Shown in pieces: positions 9,485-21,400 of a DNA stretch of 64,000 nt. The notes beneath the pieces are model-generated. The model was not told where the DNA came from and ran no database searches. It was given only the letters and a program-made list of their open reading frames with translations. The DNA lies in NCBI GenBank assembly GCA_016180425.1, contig JACPBF010000012.1:1-64000 (forward strand). The letters are read 5' to 3'. Origin of the DNA: Elusimicrobiota bacterium. Lineage in GTDB: Bacteria; Elusimicrobiota; Elusimicrobia; 2-02-FULL-39-32. The position numbers and the translations under genes were made by a program. Every line of letters starts with the position of its first letter. Positions within the stretch are counted from its first letter, which is position 1.

Positions 9485-12400
9485 TCAACCACTAAACGCT
9501 CTAGTTCTTTCTTTAAAAAGAACCTCAAATTCTCCAATAAATGCAATTCCATGCTCATCCAATAATCTCTTAAGTGCTCTTAACTTATCTTCTTCATCCA
9601 ACCCTTTGTTTAAAATAATTTGTTCTAGTTCTCTTTCCAAACCCTCAACTCCTTTTTTTCCATCTATCATCTTTTGAACTAGATTAAGAGCTTGTTTAAC
9701 ATCTAAACGATCCAGCGCGGCTAACAATAAAATAAATGTTTCTTGGTTCTTTTTTGAAAATTTTGCGTTATTTCCAAAATCAAGCAAAGTTACCTTCCCT
9801 CCTTTCTTAGCCTTTTTAGGCAAAGAAACAAATATGTTCCCAGAATGGAGATCTGCATGATACGCGCCTTTAATCAGAACCTGGCGCAAAATCCCGCGAT
9901 AAATCAAATGTTGAAGAGATGTAAACTGTCCATCTCTTTTTAACTGTGAAATTAAATGATCTTTAAGAGGCGCTCCTTCAATGAACTCATCAGCAAAAAA
10001 TTGCTCTCCTTGAAGTTGGGGATCAATCCGAGTTACTCTTAATTCCCACCCATTTCTTTTTTCCCCATTGGAGAATCTGCCCAAAACTTTTTGAGCAGAG
10101 ACTTCCTGCTTAATATTCAATTCCCGATGAACAGCATGGTCAATCTCATCCATCAAGGAATCAGAAATCTGATCTAAGCCTGATATTTTTCCGCGCAAAG
10201 CTTGAATCACTTTTTTTGCAATCTCTAAATTCTCCTTAACTTCGTAGCGAGCCAAAGGACGAACATACTTTACAGCCTTTAAAGAGCCGTCTCTTTTTTT
10301 AACCAAATAACCTTGTTTAATTGAGGCGCTGCCTAAAAGTTTTCCTATGGTTTTTATTCTTCGCTTTAAAGAGCCAAAGGAATGATCAAATAAAAGAGCG
10401 TTGAGCAGATACCGTTTATCTAGAGGATTCACCTGATCAGATAATTTTTCCAATGTTTCCCTTAAATGCTCATCTGTAATTAATTTTTGTTTAGCCAATA
10501 TCTGGCCTAGTTTCACCCCCACGACCCCAAAACTTGTAAGCAGTTGGCTAATCAGTAAATTCTTTAAGATTGCCTGATCCCCTTTAACGGATTCCCCAAG
10601 AAAATGAATAAATAATCCATTAATTAAATCCAACTGTTTTAGTTCTGGGCTAGCATTGAAAGTTTCTTGAAAAACAAGGTAAAGAACATTTTGATCGTTC
10701 GCTCTTTCTCTGGTTCCATGCTCAAAAATATTCCGCACCAGTTCCAAACGATTTGTTTCATCGCTTAATAAGCCTTTGGGTCCAATAAAAAGAGTTGACA
10801 AGAAAAGATACCGCTCTACTCCAGAAACAGTCTCTAAGATCAAAGCCAAATCTGAAAAATCAGCTTTTAAAGAATATTCCAATTTCTTTAGCTCATTTGG
10901 TTTTTCCGTTCCTATTCCAATCAGCCATTCAAAAAGTTCTCTCTTATCCCGCGGCTCCCAGTCTTCAATGGCATCAGCTAAATGCTCTAATATTGTATGG
11001 GCAGCTCTTTTTTTTAAATCTCTTGCTAACTGATCCGTAACTCTTAGTTCGCTCTGCGCCTTTAGCTCCTCCAATTCTATTTCCACATCCTGTAAAAACT
11101 GGTTTAACAATTCTTTTTTAATTTCAGAGTCAACTGGAAAATAAAAATCCATTATTTCTTTAACTGATTCATAACTATCCAGCTTCAATTGCCCTAGAGT
11201 TTTTTTCTCCAGCAAGATTCTTTTTGCCAAAATATCTTTAATAGCGCTTTCTTCCAAGTATGAAAAAATAATTTCAAAATCAAGAGCGCTCATTCTAAAA
11301 GGATCTCCTATTAAATCAACTAAAATTTTATTTCTATGCAAAGATTTATGAGGATAACATTTAAGGACTAACTCCATTTTTTGAGACAATGGCCAAGAAG
11401 AATCCTCTAAACTAAGGCGATGTTCTTCTAACCAAAGTTTGAGCAGTTTATCTCCCCACTCAAGACTAAAATCAAATTTAGGATATTCTTTTAGTCTGGA
11501 CCAAATTGGTAAATAATCATTTCTTTCAGATTGATATTTTCCATCTTCAAAAGAGCCTTTGCTAGAATATTTAAGATCAGGCAACCCCAGACCTGTGGAA
11601 GAAGGAACAAAGAGAGAAGTTATTCTAAAAAGAATTTCAAAATCTTGATCTTTTAATGCTTTAAGTTCTGTAGTTTTTAGAGCTCTTTCCAGATAAATCC
11701 AATTATATCTGCTGGGGCGCAAATAACGCATAAGATTGTTTAAAGCGGGTATTAACTTTCCATCCTCATTGGAAAAAAACCAATCCCAAGCTAAAAGCGA
11801 CACAAAATCATTAAACTCTTTTGCATGAACACGATTGTTTAAGAACTGCTGTTCATGGTTCATAATCAAATCAAAAATCTCTTTTTTCTCCTGTTCATTA
11901 ACTAAGGATGAGAGGAGTTCTGTGTCCGGAAGATAGCCATGACTTATAAAAAATCTTAACTGCTCTTTTAACGGCAGGCCTTCTTCCTTCATAATATTTT
12001 TAAGCAATATTAAGAGTGGTCCATCCGTATAGAATTCCGGTCCGCTTGGGTATCTGACCATGTGAACTCGATGGTTATATTTTTTGTAATAGCGGTCAAT
12101 CAGATTTTTTTGTGTGCTGGGGTCTTTAATCTTTCCAATAAGAAACATATAAGTTTTTGAAAAAATATAAGGTTTATTTGATCTGCTGCCAAGGTCATAT
12201 TTCGGATCAATCCACTCATTTTCTAAACCATATTTTTCAAGAATAGCATCTAAAATCCCAATAGCTTTTAGCGGCTCCATTCCAAATTCTTCTGTCATCT
12301 TCTTCATCAAAAGTTCTAAACGGCTGACAATCTGTTCCCTAAACTTTACACTTCCCATCATAAAATCAAGGAGTGACAATAACTCTTCCTCATTTTTAAT

Positions 12401-15400
12401 AGCCTTATCCAGCGGTTCTGATAGATAATGGGAATGGAGCGCTTCTAACTCATCCTCCAAATATGGTTCCAACTGTTTTAAACTAAAGAACAATTCATTA
12501 AAATTTGAAATTTTTGAGAATAAGAGTTGAAGAATCCTTTTATCATATTGAAGAGGCTCTAAATTTCTAATAGATTGAGGCATTACGCGTTTATGCATGG
12601 CCACACTCTTATAGATTCTCACTAACTCTTCCAGACTAAACTCATCCTTTTTCTTTTCAATCTCATTTAAAATATGAACTACCATCTTATCCATATAGTC
12701 TTCGAATGATGGACCCTCGCCACTATGCATCATGCTCTGCTCATCTTGCTGCAGACTTTCGGCCCAGGGCTGATCTACACCATACAAGAGATAATCATTC
12801 TCAAATTGACGGTAGTGGGATAAAATTATTTCTAAAGCTTTTATGGGATTTTCCCATTTAAGAGAGCCTAAATAGCCTAAGATGTTGTGATCCTCTAAAT
12901 GAGGAGCTCTCTTCAAGTAACGCAATCCGCTTAAATAAAGATAGGTGACCATCTGTTTTTTATCTTTTTGGCTAAGTCCAGACAATTCAGGAGCAAGTTC
13001 TTTTGCTGCTTTTTCTAATCTTTCCTCAAATTCTGAAAATCTGGAACGATAGATATCCGCTTCTCTTTCCCAAAATAAGATAGCAGGTTTATAAAAATCA
13101 TTTGCTTCTGAAAGTTTTGGCCTAAAACTAGAATAAGGGGATAATCTTTTTGCATGCATCCCTTGTCTTTGTTCAATCAAATGAAGATTTAGAAAGATTT
13201 GATTAGCCAATAACTTCTCTGGAAGGCTTTTCAGTAATTCCGGAGAAAGAGTAATATTCTTCTCCAGAGCAATCTCCTTTGCCCATCTTTCCATCTCCTG
13301 AATCTGTTCATCTGTAAAATATTCTTTTGGATTAACTTTTGAATCCAAAATAAATTTTTCTTCTAATTCCCTACTGAATCCATGCGCCATTAATGACTCC
13401 AGATGCCCCTTTTCTAAGATGATTTTTACTCCTGTTTCTGTAGGATTTTTAAATTCCTCTAACACAGTCTGAAACCGCAAAAGGGTGTTGAATAGGTTCA
13501 TCACTTTTAAAAGATCATGAAAGGAGGTGGCATTGACTGCACTCTCTTGCAGATTGGCAAAGGTTAAAGTTCCATAAAGCTCTTGGTCAAAATAAAACCT
13601 CTCAGACCTTTTAACATTCAAAAGAGATTCTGAAATCCCTTCTGGTTCCCCATGCAGATAGCGCCAGTAGCTGTGGCGAATATCATTGAATATTTTAACC
13701 AGCCTGCGGTGAGTATGAGGATGAGTGGTAGTGATCTCAACTGATTTTTCCTCTTTCTTAAGCGCTTCCATAAAACGAAACGCAGCCATAGGTGTATAGG
13801 CTCTTTTGCCATCCCCCTTATCAATAGCGGTAAGTCCGTACTCATCTGCCCGGTATTCTCTTGAAAGGGAAGAATGTTTGTAGTTAGGGTCAGCGCTTTC
13901 TTGTTCTGAGATCATGCTGTGGCCTGTTTCATGGCCTAAAATAAATTTAATCGTATCTTTATCCAAAATCTTGTTTCTTTTTAAAAACTGCAAAAGTCCC
14001 CAATTAAATTCAATCACTTTTTCATTTGGATAAAATCCTGCATTTATATCATCACTGTCTGAAACCACAAACAGATATTCCTGCTCAGGCAAACCAAGAT
14101 CCCGAAGCGCTGCCTTAGCCAAAGTTTCTGCTATGCGCACAATTTCGTAAGATGGATCAATGATTCCTGAAATTCTTCTAATTTTGTCAATCCTTGCCCT
14201 TGCTTGAGGCGATAGTTCTTTAGACTGCCTGCCATTCATTCGCAAAATAAAAGAGGGCAAAAGTTTCATTTGATAAGCATCAATAATTTCCCATACAAAA
14301 TGAATCAGAACAGAAACAGTAAGCGTAAGAATCGGATGACCGGGAAATAGAAAAAATGGAAGGTTAAAAAGGATTGTGGAAAATGCCCGGGAACGGAAAA
14401 AACCACCTGAGAATTCTTTTGCAAGTTCTTCATGCCATCCCTGCCATTTACCTGAATCCCTATATTTTAACCAGCGCACAATGGTATGAGAAAACAAAAA
14501 GCCCGGCAAGCTCCAAACTATGCCAATAGTTAAACCTATCAATGAATCCCAACCAAGAAAAGAAAAGGCCATTGGCAAACCAACAAACCCAATCCAGCGA
14601 TAAATCGCCTCTTCTCCAATAGAGACTCCTACATAATAAATAACCCTTTGCTGCCAGCTCTTAAACTTTTCCGGCTGAACTATTGGAGCTAAAATATCAG
14701 CTGATTTGCTTTCTTTAGACATTTTTATTTTCTTTCCTAAATCCTTAAACAAAAATCTCATCTTATCTCCCGCGCTCATCTGGGATTTAAATTTCTCTTT
14801 AACCTGTTCCATAAATGTTTCTGGGGATAAAGAGCGATCCACAAAATATTTAAAGATAATATTTAATTTTTGTTCCTCGCTTAAGTGTTTGGAAAGATAA
14901 CCAGCTTTTGTAAAAAAAACTGAAGTGTAGAGATACTCCTTAGGGATTGATTTGCCGGGATTTACACTTAGCCAAATCATTGCTTCCAGCAAATCTCTTT
15001 GATTATTTGGAGTTCTGGCAACTTCCTCGGCGGAACCAGAATCTATTAAGATCACCTTAATCTTATCCCCTTCCCTCAATATATGGAAATTTCCTCCATG
15101 CGGGTCCGCTAAATAAAATCCATATTCAAACATCTGCTTCATCAGAAAATCAAAAATAGCCTGTTTAACCTCTTCTAATTCTTTTTTATTTAAGATGCCT
15201 GCTGCAATCAATTTTTCTTCTTTGTCCAGAGAGATTCCTCCAGCCAAATCAGTTTCCATAGTCACATCTTGATGGATAGTGCCTTCATGAATGCGGGCAA
15301 TATCCATCTCCACAACTGTTTTTCCATCTGAAAGTTTGTAAGGGCTCTTTTCGTTTACCTCATTTATTTGCTGCTCAAATCTTTTTGTGATGCGCTGCTC

Positions 15401-18400
15401 GTTTTGGAAATCCACATCTTCAGCAATAGCCCCAGAAATTCTATCTCCTAAACCATCTGGAATTTTAAATCCCTTTCTTTTCAATTCTTCTAAAACTTTT
15501 TTAAGAAATTTAAGATCCTCCTCCATCATTTGAGCCACCTCAGGCCGTTTAATTTTTATCACATGCTCAGTTGAAGCTCCTTTTCTTTTTACTGTATAAA
15601 CAATCTTTACAGAAGCGCTTCCCAAGGGATTTCCAACAACTTCAAAATTTTCTTTAAATCCTCCCGGATAAACATTTTCTATGGTTTCAAACACCACCAT
15701 CTTGCTTAAAGGATCAGCCCGGCTAGAAAGGTTGTTTAAAGCTTCTCTTAAGTCCTGAGTAAGAGAGATATCATAAGAATGCGCCAGCACTTGAGCCATT
15801 TTCACCCCAACAAGACCTAAAGACTCAAAAAATTTTGCGATAATCTCTGATTCATTCGCCTCTTCTCCCTCTAAAACAGCGCCCAAATTAATAGAAAGCG
15901 CTTGCACAATTTTTAGTTTGCGCTCAACATTGCTTTGATTTAGAACAGTTTGCAGGATCGCCTTCAGTTTCCTTTTTGGAACTTCACCCTCTTTAGGCAT
16001 CACTTTTTCAAAGACCGCTTCCATAAAACTTTCGTATTCCCCGTCTGTCTCTAAAATGCCGTTTTCTCCAACAAACATTCTCCGGATAAATTCCTCTTTT
16101 GCGCTCTTTCCCAAACGATTAAGATGAATTCCATCGTTCTCAATCTTAAAGCGAGCTTTGCTCTCTCCCACAAGCGTCTCTTTTAAACGGTCTAATTGAA
16201 TCCCAAAAAACTCTTCTAGTTCAATGATTAAAAGAGGTTTTTTCTTAACCCCCAAGATCCATAAAAGAATCTCTTTTTTATCTTTTGCGCTCGCATCTTG
16301 AATAAAACTTTTTAAATGATCTTCATAAAAAACAGTTTCAGTGGTTTTCTTATCTTTAATTACATCCCCCTTATATTGATAAAGCAGACCCTTAATTAGT
16401 CCGTACTCCTCATCAGTTCTTGCCACTTCCAAAATAGAAAGCAATAGATCGTCCCTAAGATATCCAGACTCAAAATATTTTTGAGTAACACGAACATTTC
16501 TTTCAATGCAGTTATAATGCTCATCGCTGCTCATCTCTTTGCTTGGAACATAAAGATTAGGCTTCAATGACCTCTCTAACTCCCAAGAAAAAACACTATA
16601 TTTATCTTTAAAGTACGGGTTGGAGAATTCAGCTAAAAGCGAACTCAAATTTTTAAGCAGCTCTTCTCTTTTTTTTGGATCAGCGCTTAAACCAACAATT
16701 TCATTTTCAGATAAGATCTCTAAATATTTATCCCGAACCGGGGAAGCTCTTTGAAACATCTTTTTAATATACTCTCTTTTTTCATTGAATGGTTTTAAAG
16801 GGTCTAGCATTACCTTTTCTATGTGGCTTCCGATTAACTCTGGAATGGCAGTGTCCAGATGAGTCTCTTTCTCCTGAAAACCAAAGTGAAGGAGTTCCAC
16901 TTTTGTTTGAGGATGCACGATCCTTAAATAAAAAATAATCAGCCATCGGACTAAAACCATGGTCCAACGATCTTCATAAAGCCTTCTTAAAAGCTCTTCT
17001 CTAAAATAGTTTTCTACCTGCCTGTCTGCAAAATCAATGTCCAGTTTTTCTAACTCCTGATTGTATCGAACCCCTAAAAACTCTTTTACAGCTTGAATAT
17101 ACCTTTCTTTGTCAGAGTCTGCCCCATCTATAAGCTCTAAGTGGTAATTTTTAAGATACCTGTACTTTTGATAAAGATCTAGAAAATCCCAAATCACTTC
17201 TACCTCTCCAATGGTCTTAAAGGAAGCTGACAAAAATTGAGCTGTGTCAACTAAAAATCCACGTATGACTTTAAATAAAACGATTATGAATTGACGTATT
17301 GTTCCTACTAAGCGCTTTAAAAAAAGAACTATTTTTTCCCCAAACCCTTTAACTGCTGCAAAAATTCTTTGTAGGAGAGAAGGTTTTATAAAACTAAATG
17401 GTTTGATAAAAATTTCCCTTAATTTAATTTTGTACATATCTTCGAGCTTTATTTCAAACTTTTCTTTTAATCCATCAACTTCAGGGAGTGAATCTGTATA
17501 TTTAATTTCTTTATAATCTCTTCCTCCCAAACCAGACTTTTTGTTCCCGCTTTTCTTTAATCCCCAATAAGAAAGAAGAGTTGAATTAATCACTTCCATC
17601 CTCTTATCATAAGAAAGAAGAGGCGCTATCTCTTCTAAAACACCCAATATCTCTTTATTCTCTTGCAGATGACCCAGAGCTTTTTTCAATTTCTTAAGAT
17701 CAATCCTTCCCTCTAGTTTAAAAGCAGGATCCACTTTATGAACCATCTTTGCAAGCAAATGCAGGAGCATATAATCTCTTAAAATAGATTTGGGCAGAAA
17801 AATTTTTATTTCTTTCAAAAGTTCAAGAAATTCTTTTTCAGAATTTAAGAGATATTGGAATAGTTCAGACCCTTCTTGCCCCTCCCTGAGAAAATCTCTT
17901 CTATCCAGATATTTTGGAACACCAAAAATCAGGTTTTTAAAAATGCGCTCAAAGGCTCTGATGAGAGGGATTCGCATTTTCCTTAAGAATTCTGATTCAC
18001 CTATTTTTCCAAAAAAATGGATCACTTCTTTTGGCTCTGTACTGACGTCCTTTGGTTTATTTGGCTCATCTGGTTTATCTGGTTTATCTTCAGGAGGGAG
18101 ATTTTCAAACTCGCCATGGACAAGTTCTCCTTGGAACATGGAATAGTCCCCAGGACTTTTATCCACTTTTAGCATGCGTTCAACCTCTTTCTCTTGTCCA
18201 GTCATCTTTAAATAGACCATGGTGTTAAAATAAACTATGAACTCTGACCAGGTCTGCGCTTGGTAAAATGCTTTGTTCAAGATCACTTCCTCTGGAGATG
18301 GGGCTCCATAGAAATAGGACATATCAATTCCAGCCTGACCTTTGTCTATTCTTTCTATTGAGAAAAGCGTTGGAATTCCTTGCTCCTCCTGTTTTTTTCT

Positions 18401-21400
18401 TAAATAATTGCTGTTTAAAAACAAAGCTAAAATTTCTAAATCTTTCTTTTTAATTAAAGGGTCTTGAATCATCTCCAGAGCCTTTTGATTAAAATCATTT
18501 GCGCTTAAAACCCCGCCGCTATCAAAAAAGTAGATTAATTGAAAAATTTGTTCTGACTCTGGCAGTTTATCCATTGAAAAGCCTGCTTCTGCTAGAATTC
18601 TAGCGCACTCTTGTTTAAGAAATTCTTTTTCATCTGGGGTATGAAGAGCCCTCACTTTATACCACAAAAGTTCAGAAAGGTCTCCCATTTTTAAAGGTTT
18701 ATAACCAGACTCATTCCTTCTTACCTTATCGTGTGAAACAATAAAAACTTTTAGTATTTTTAATCCCTGAAGTTCATTTAAACTAAATGAGAAGCGATTA
18801 ATAAGCGCTCTATAGATAGAGCCAAAATCACTCTCCATACCCATAAACAGTGCGCTAACTGTTGCTCCACGACCTATTAAAAATAGTTCAATCATCTCTT
18901 TAATTTCACCATTCCTTAAATTGTCAAAGAATAGAATTTTATTAGAATTTTGAGATTGGATTGCAGAGATATAGCTCCTTAAAACCTGTTTGCGTAAATG
19001 CGCTGAGCTATGTATAGCTTCTCTTATAACTTTCGAGTTTGGATCTTTTAAAAGCTCCTGATAGACAAAATCTCCTACAGCCTCGATGGAATGTAGAGAT
19101 TCATTCTTCAAAAAATAGGATAATAAGACTCTGCGGTCATCTTTAAGTTTACGGCCTTGCTTCCCAAGCTCTTGAATAATTGAATTGACCAACTTCTCAA
19201 TATCCCAATAACCTTTTCCTAAAAACTCCTTCTCCTTATGAAGAATCAAATCTAAAATACCAAGGAGTTCTCCCAAAGACATGCTTGGAAAATAAGAAGA
19301 AATTTTATCAAGAACCAAATACCTATATTTCAGGAATATTTCATTTTTAAAGGAATAAAATTCACTTAAAAAACCTTCAAACCTCTTATTTTCATCCTCA
19401 AGATCAAAACCAATTTTGTGAGGATAAACAGCTGATTTATAAACACGGATCAAATCTTCCAACCCTAAATCCTTAACCATTCCTTCCATGCGTTCTCGAA
19501 TTTCAATTGCCTCTCTGATATCACTATAACCGCCAAGCACATCTTTGTCAGGTCTCTCCCTAAGCGACATCATCCTGAAAAATGCCAAAGGATCCTCTCT
19601 ATAACTTATAAGGGATTCAGCGCGTTTTCTAATCACATCTATGACTCTATCCTTTTCTTTGGAAACAGATCGAATCCTTTTATTCTCAAGCAGCAAAGGA
19701 AAATAAATTTCCTTAAGCAATTTTGAAACAAGCGAATAAAGCCTTAACTCTTCATCTGAAGCCTTATCCCAATCCAAACTGCCTCTCTCAGGCAATTCTC
19801 CTGTGGCAAGAACACTTAAAATGCAATAGGCCAGAATCTCTTCTACACTACTATCCCTACGAAGATCAAAGTAAGGCGCTCCCCACAAATGCTTGCTCTT
19901 AAGGATGGTATGAGAGCGAAATGTATAAGTTCTTTCCAAGAATTCATGTAGTTTCCTTATCGCATCCTCTATTTCCTGGATAAGATCACTAGAAACAATA
20001 TTCCTGATCTCATCTTTAGCAACTCCATTGGAAATTTTTTTCAAAGCGCTGGTCATTCCCCAACTAATTAAAAATTCTAATTCATCCATATTCTCCGCAT
20101 TTTTTGCGCTCTCTTCCAGTTCTTCCAAACTATCCATTGCCAGTAACCGGGCTTGCATGCCGCGATTTTTGCTTCTTTCTCCATTTAATTCAACGATGGT
20201 TTGCTGACTGAATTTTTCTGTTTCTTCAGCCTTTACTTTGCGCCAATTGCCTCTTTTTCTGATCTTTTTCAAATACTCAATCCGGGTTTCAGGAGGAGCA
20301 TGTTTATCTATCATGACAGAAAATTTGCTCCTAAATTTCTTTTCTTTTGCCATTTTCTCAAAAAATAAAGTGATCTCACTTACGCTGTAACCTGCATTGT
20401 TTACCAGCTCAACTGCCCGCACATCCGCATCCTGTTCCCTTCCATACTTGTCTATATGTTGTCCTAACTTTCCCGCAATCAAATCATCTATAGATTTAAA
20501 CCCAGCATTCAGTTGGATTCGCCCTGCATCCAAATCCTCTCTAAACTGAATAAGGTGAACGATTTCATGAGCCAATATAAATGCGATCAAATCTTTTGTA
20601 AGAGTTCCTTGCTTCAAAAGTTCCTTAAAGAGTCCCATGTTAATCACAACAAAATTAAAATATAGATAGGCGCCTGCATTGGCGGAATTTAGATCAGCAA
20701 GGAAAAGTTCCGCGTCTATAAGACCTTCCGCTCGATCCCTTTCCCCGGTTGAAATCAGATAGTCCCTGGCTGCGCCAAGAACATCTTTAAAAATTTTCTC
20801 TGTCTCTTCATATAAAGCCCGAAATTCGTCATCTTCTTTGCTAATCAGGCTCTTTTCGGACTTTAGTTTTGTAATGAACGCAGTTTTCACAACAGGATCA
20901 TAAATATACTTATCTCCCTTTTGAGCTCCTTGCTCTGCGCCTACTTTACCTCCAGCTTCTCCCAGATAATTAACTACTTCTAAAATTCCGGTTTCTGAGT
21001 CAGGTTTGTTTTCTTTGGCTTGCTCGCTAAGTTTAGAACTTAATTCCTGATTTTTCTCTTCTCCAAACGCTCTATCTTGTAAACCAAACAAAACCTCTTT
21101 GCCTTTGAACCCTTGCTTTAAATTAAGCAGAAGAAGATGACTTTCCCTCAAAGGAATCTGGTAAGAATATTCCTCATGCGCATATTCAATAAATTCAACT
21201 AAAGAGTCGTGTGTCAACGCCTTACCCAAAGCTTCCCATTGAGCGTATATTTCCCTTAAAGTTCTGCCTGAACCCCTTAAAAAAGTGTGGGGAAAAAGTT
21301 CCTTTTCGCTCAAATCCCAATCCCGATAATAAAAATAATAAGAAATAATTTCTTGGTATTGAGGAGCAAACGTCAACTCCTCATCCTTACCCTTAATAAG

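Larger units (their letters stand above)
9011..9510. repeat. Tandem duplication, unit B (small membrane-protein cassette)
   Basis: Second copy of the cassette unit, directly abutting the first. Its right end (9485-9510) reaches into giant gene 2 and supplies that gene's last residues, RTRAFSG, and its TGA. The minus-strand frame that reads through the unit ends at 8986 with the same RTRAFSG string from the copy A tail, showing the tail was copied as DNA. The final 99 bases equal 8913-9011. Confidence 0.85.

Noticed and set aside
8913-9510. The 99-base repeats as integron attC sites bounding gene cassettes
   Set aside because: No pair of RYYYAAC / GTTRRRY core sites and no convincing inverted-repeat structure could be found, and no integrase of that type is seen.
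8986-9558. 190-codon minus-strand ORF through repeat unit B
   Set aside because: It overlaps giant gene 2 in another phase, ends in the repeat tail, and runs antisense to the better supported small genes. It may be a relic of a coding linker but not a separate gene.
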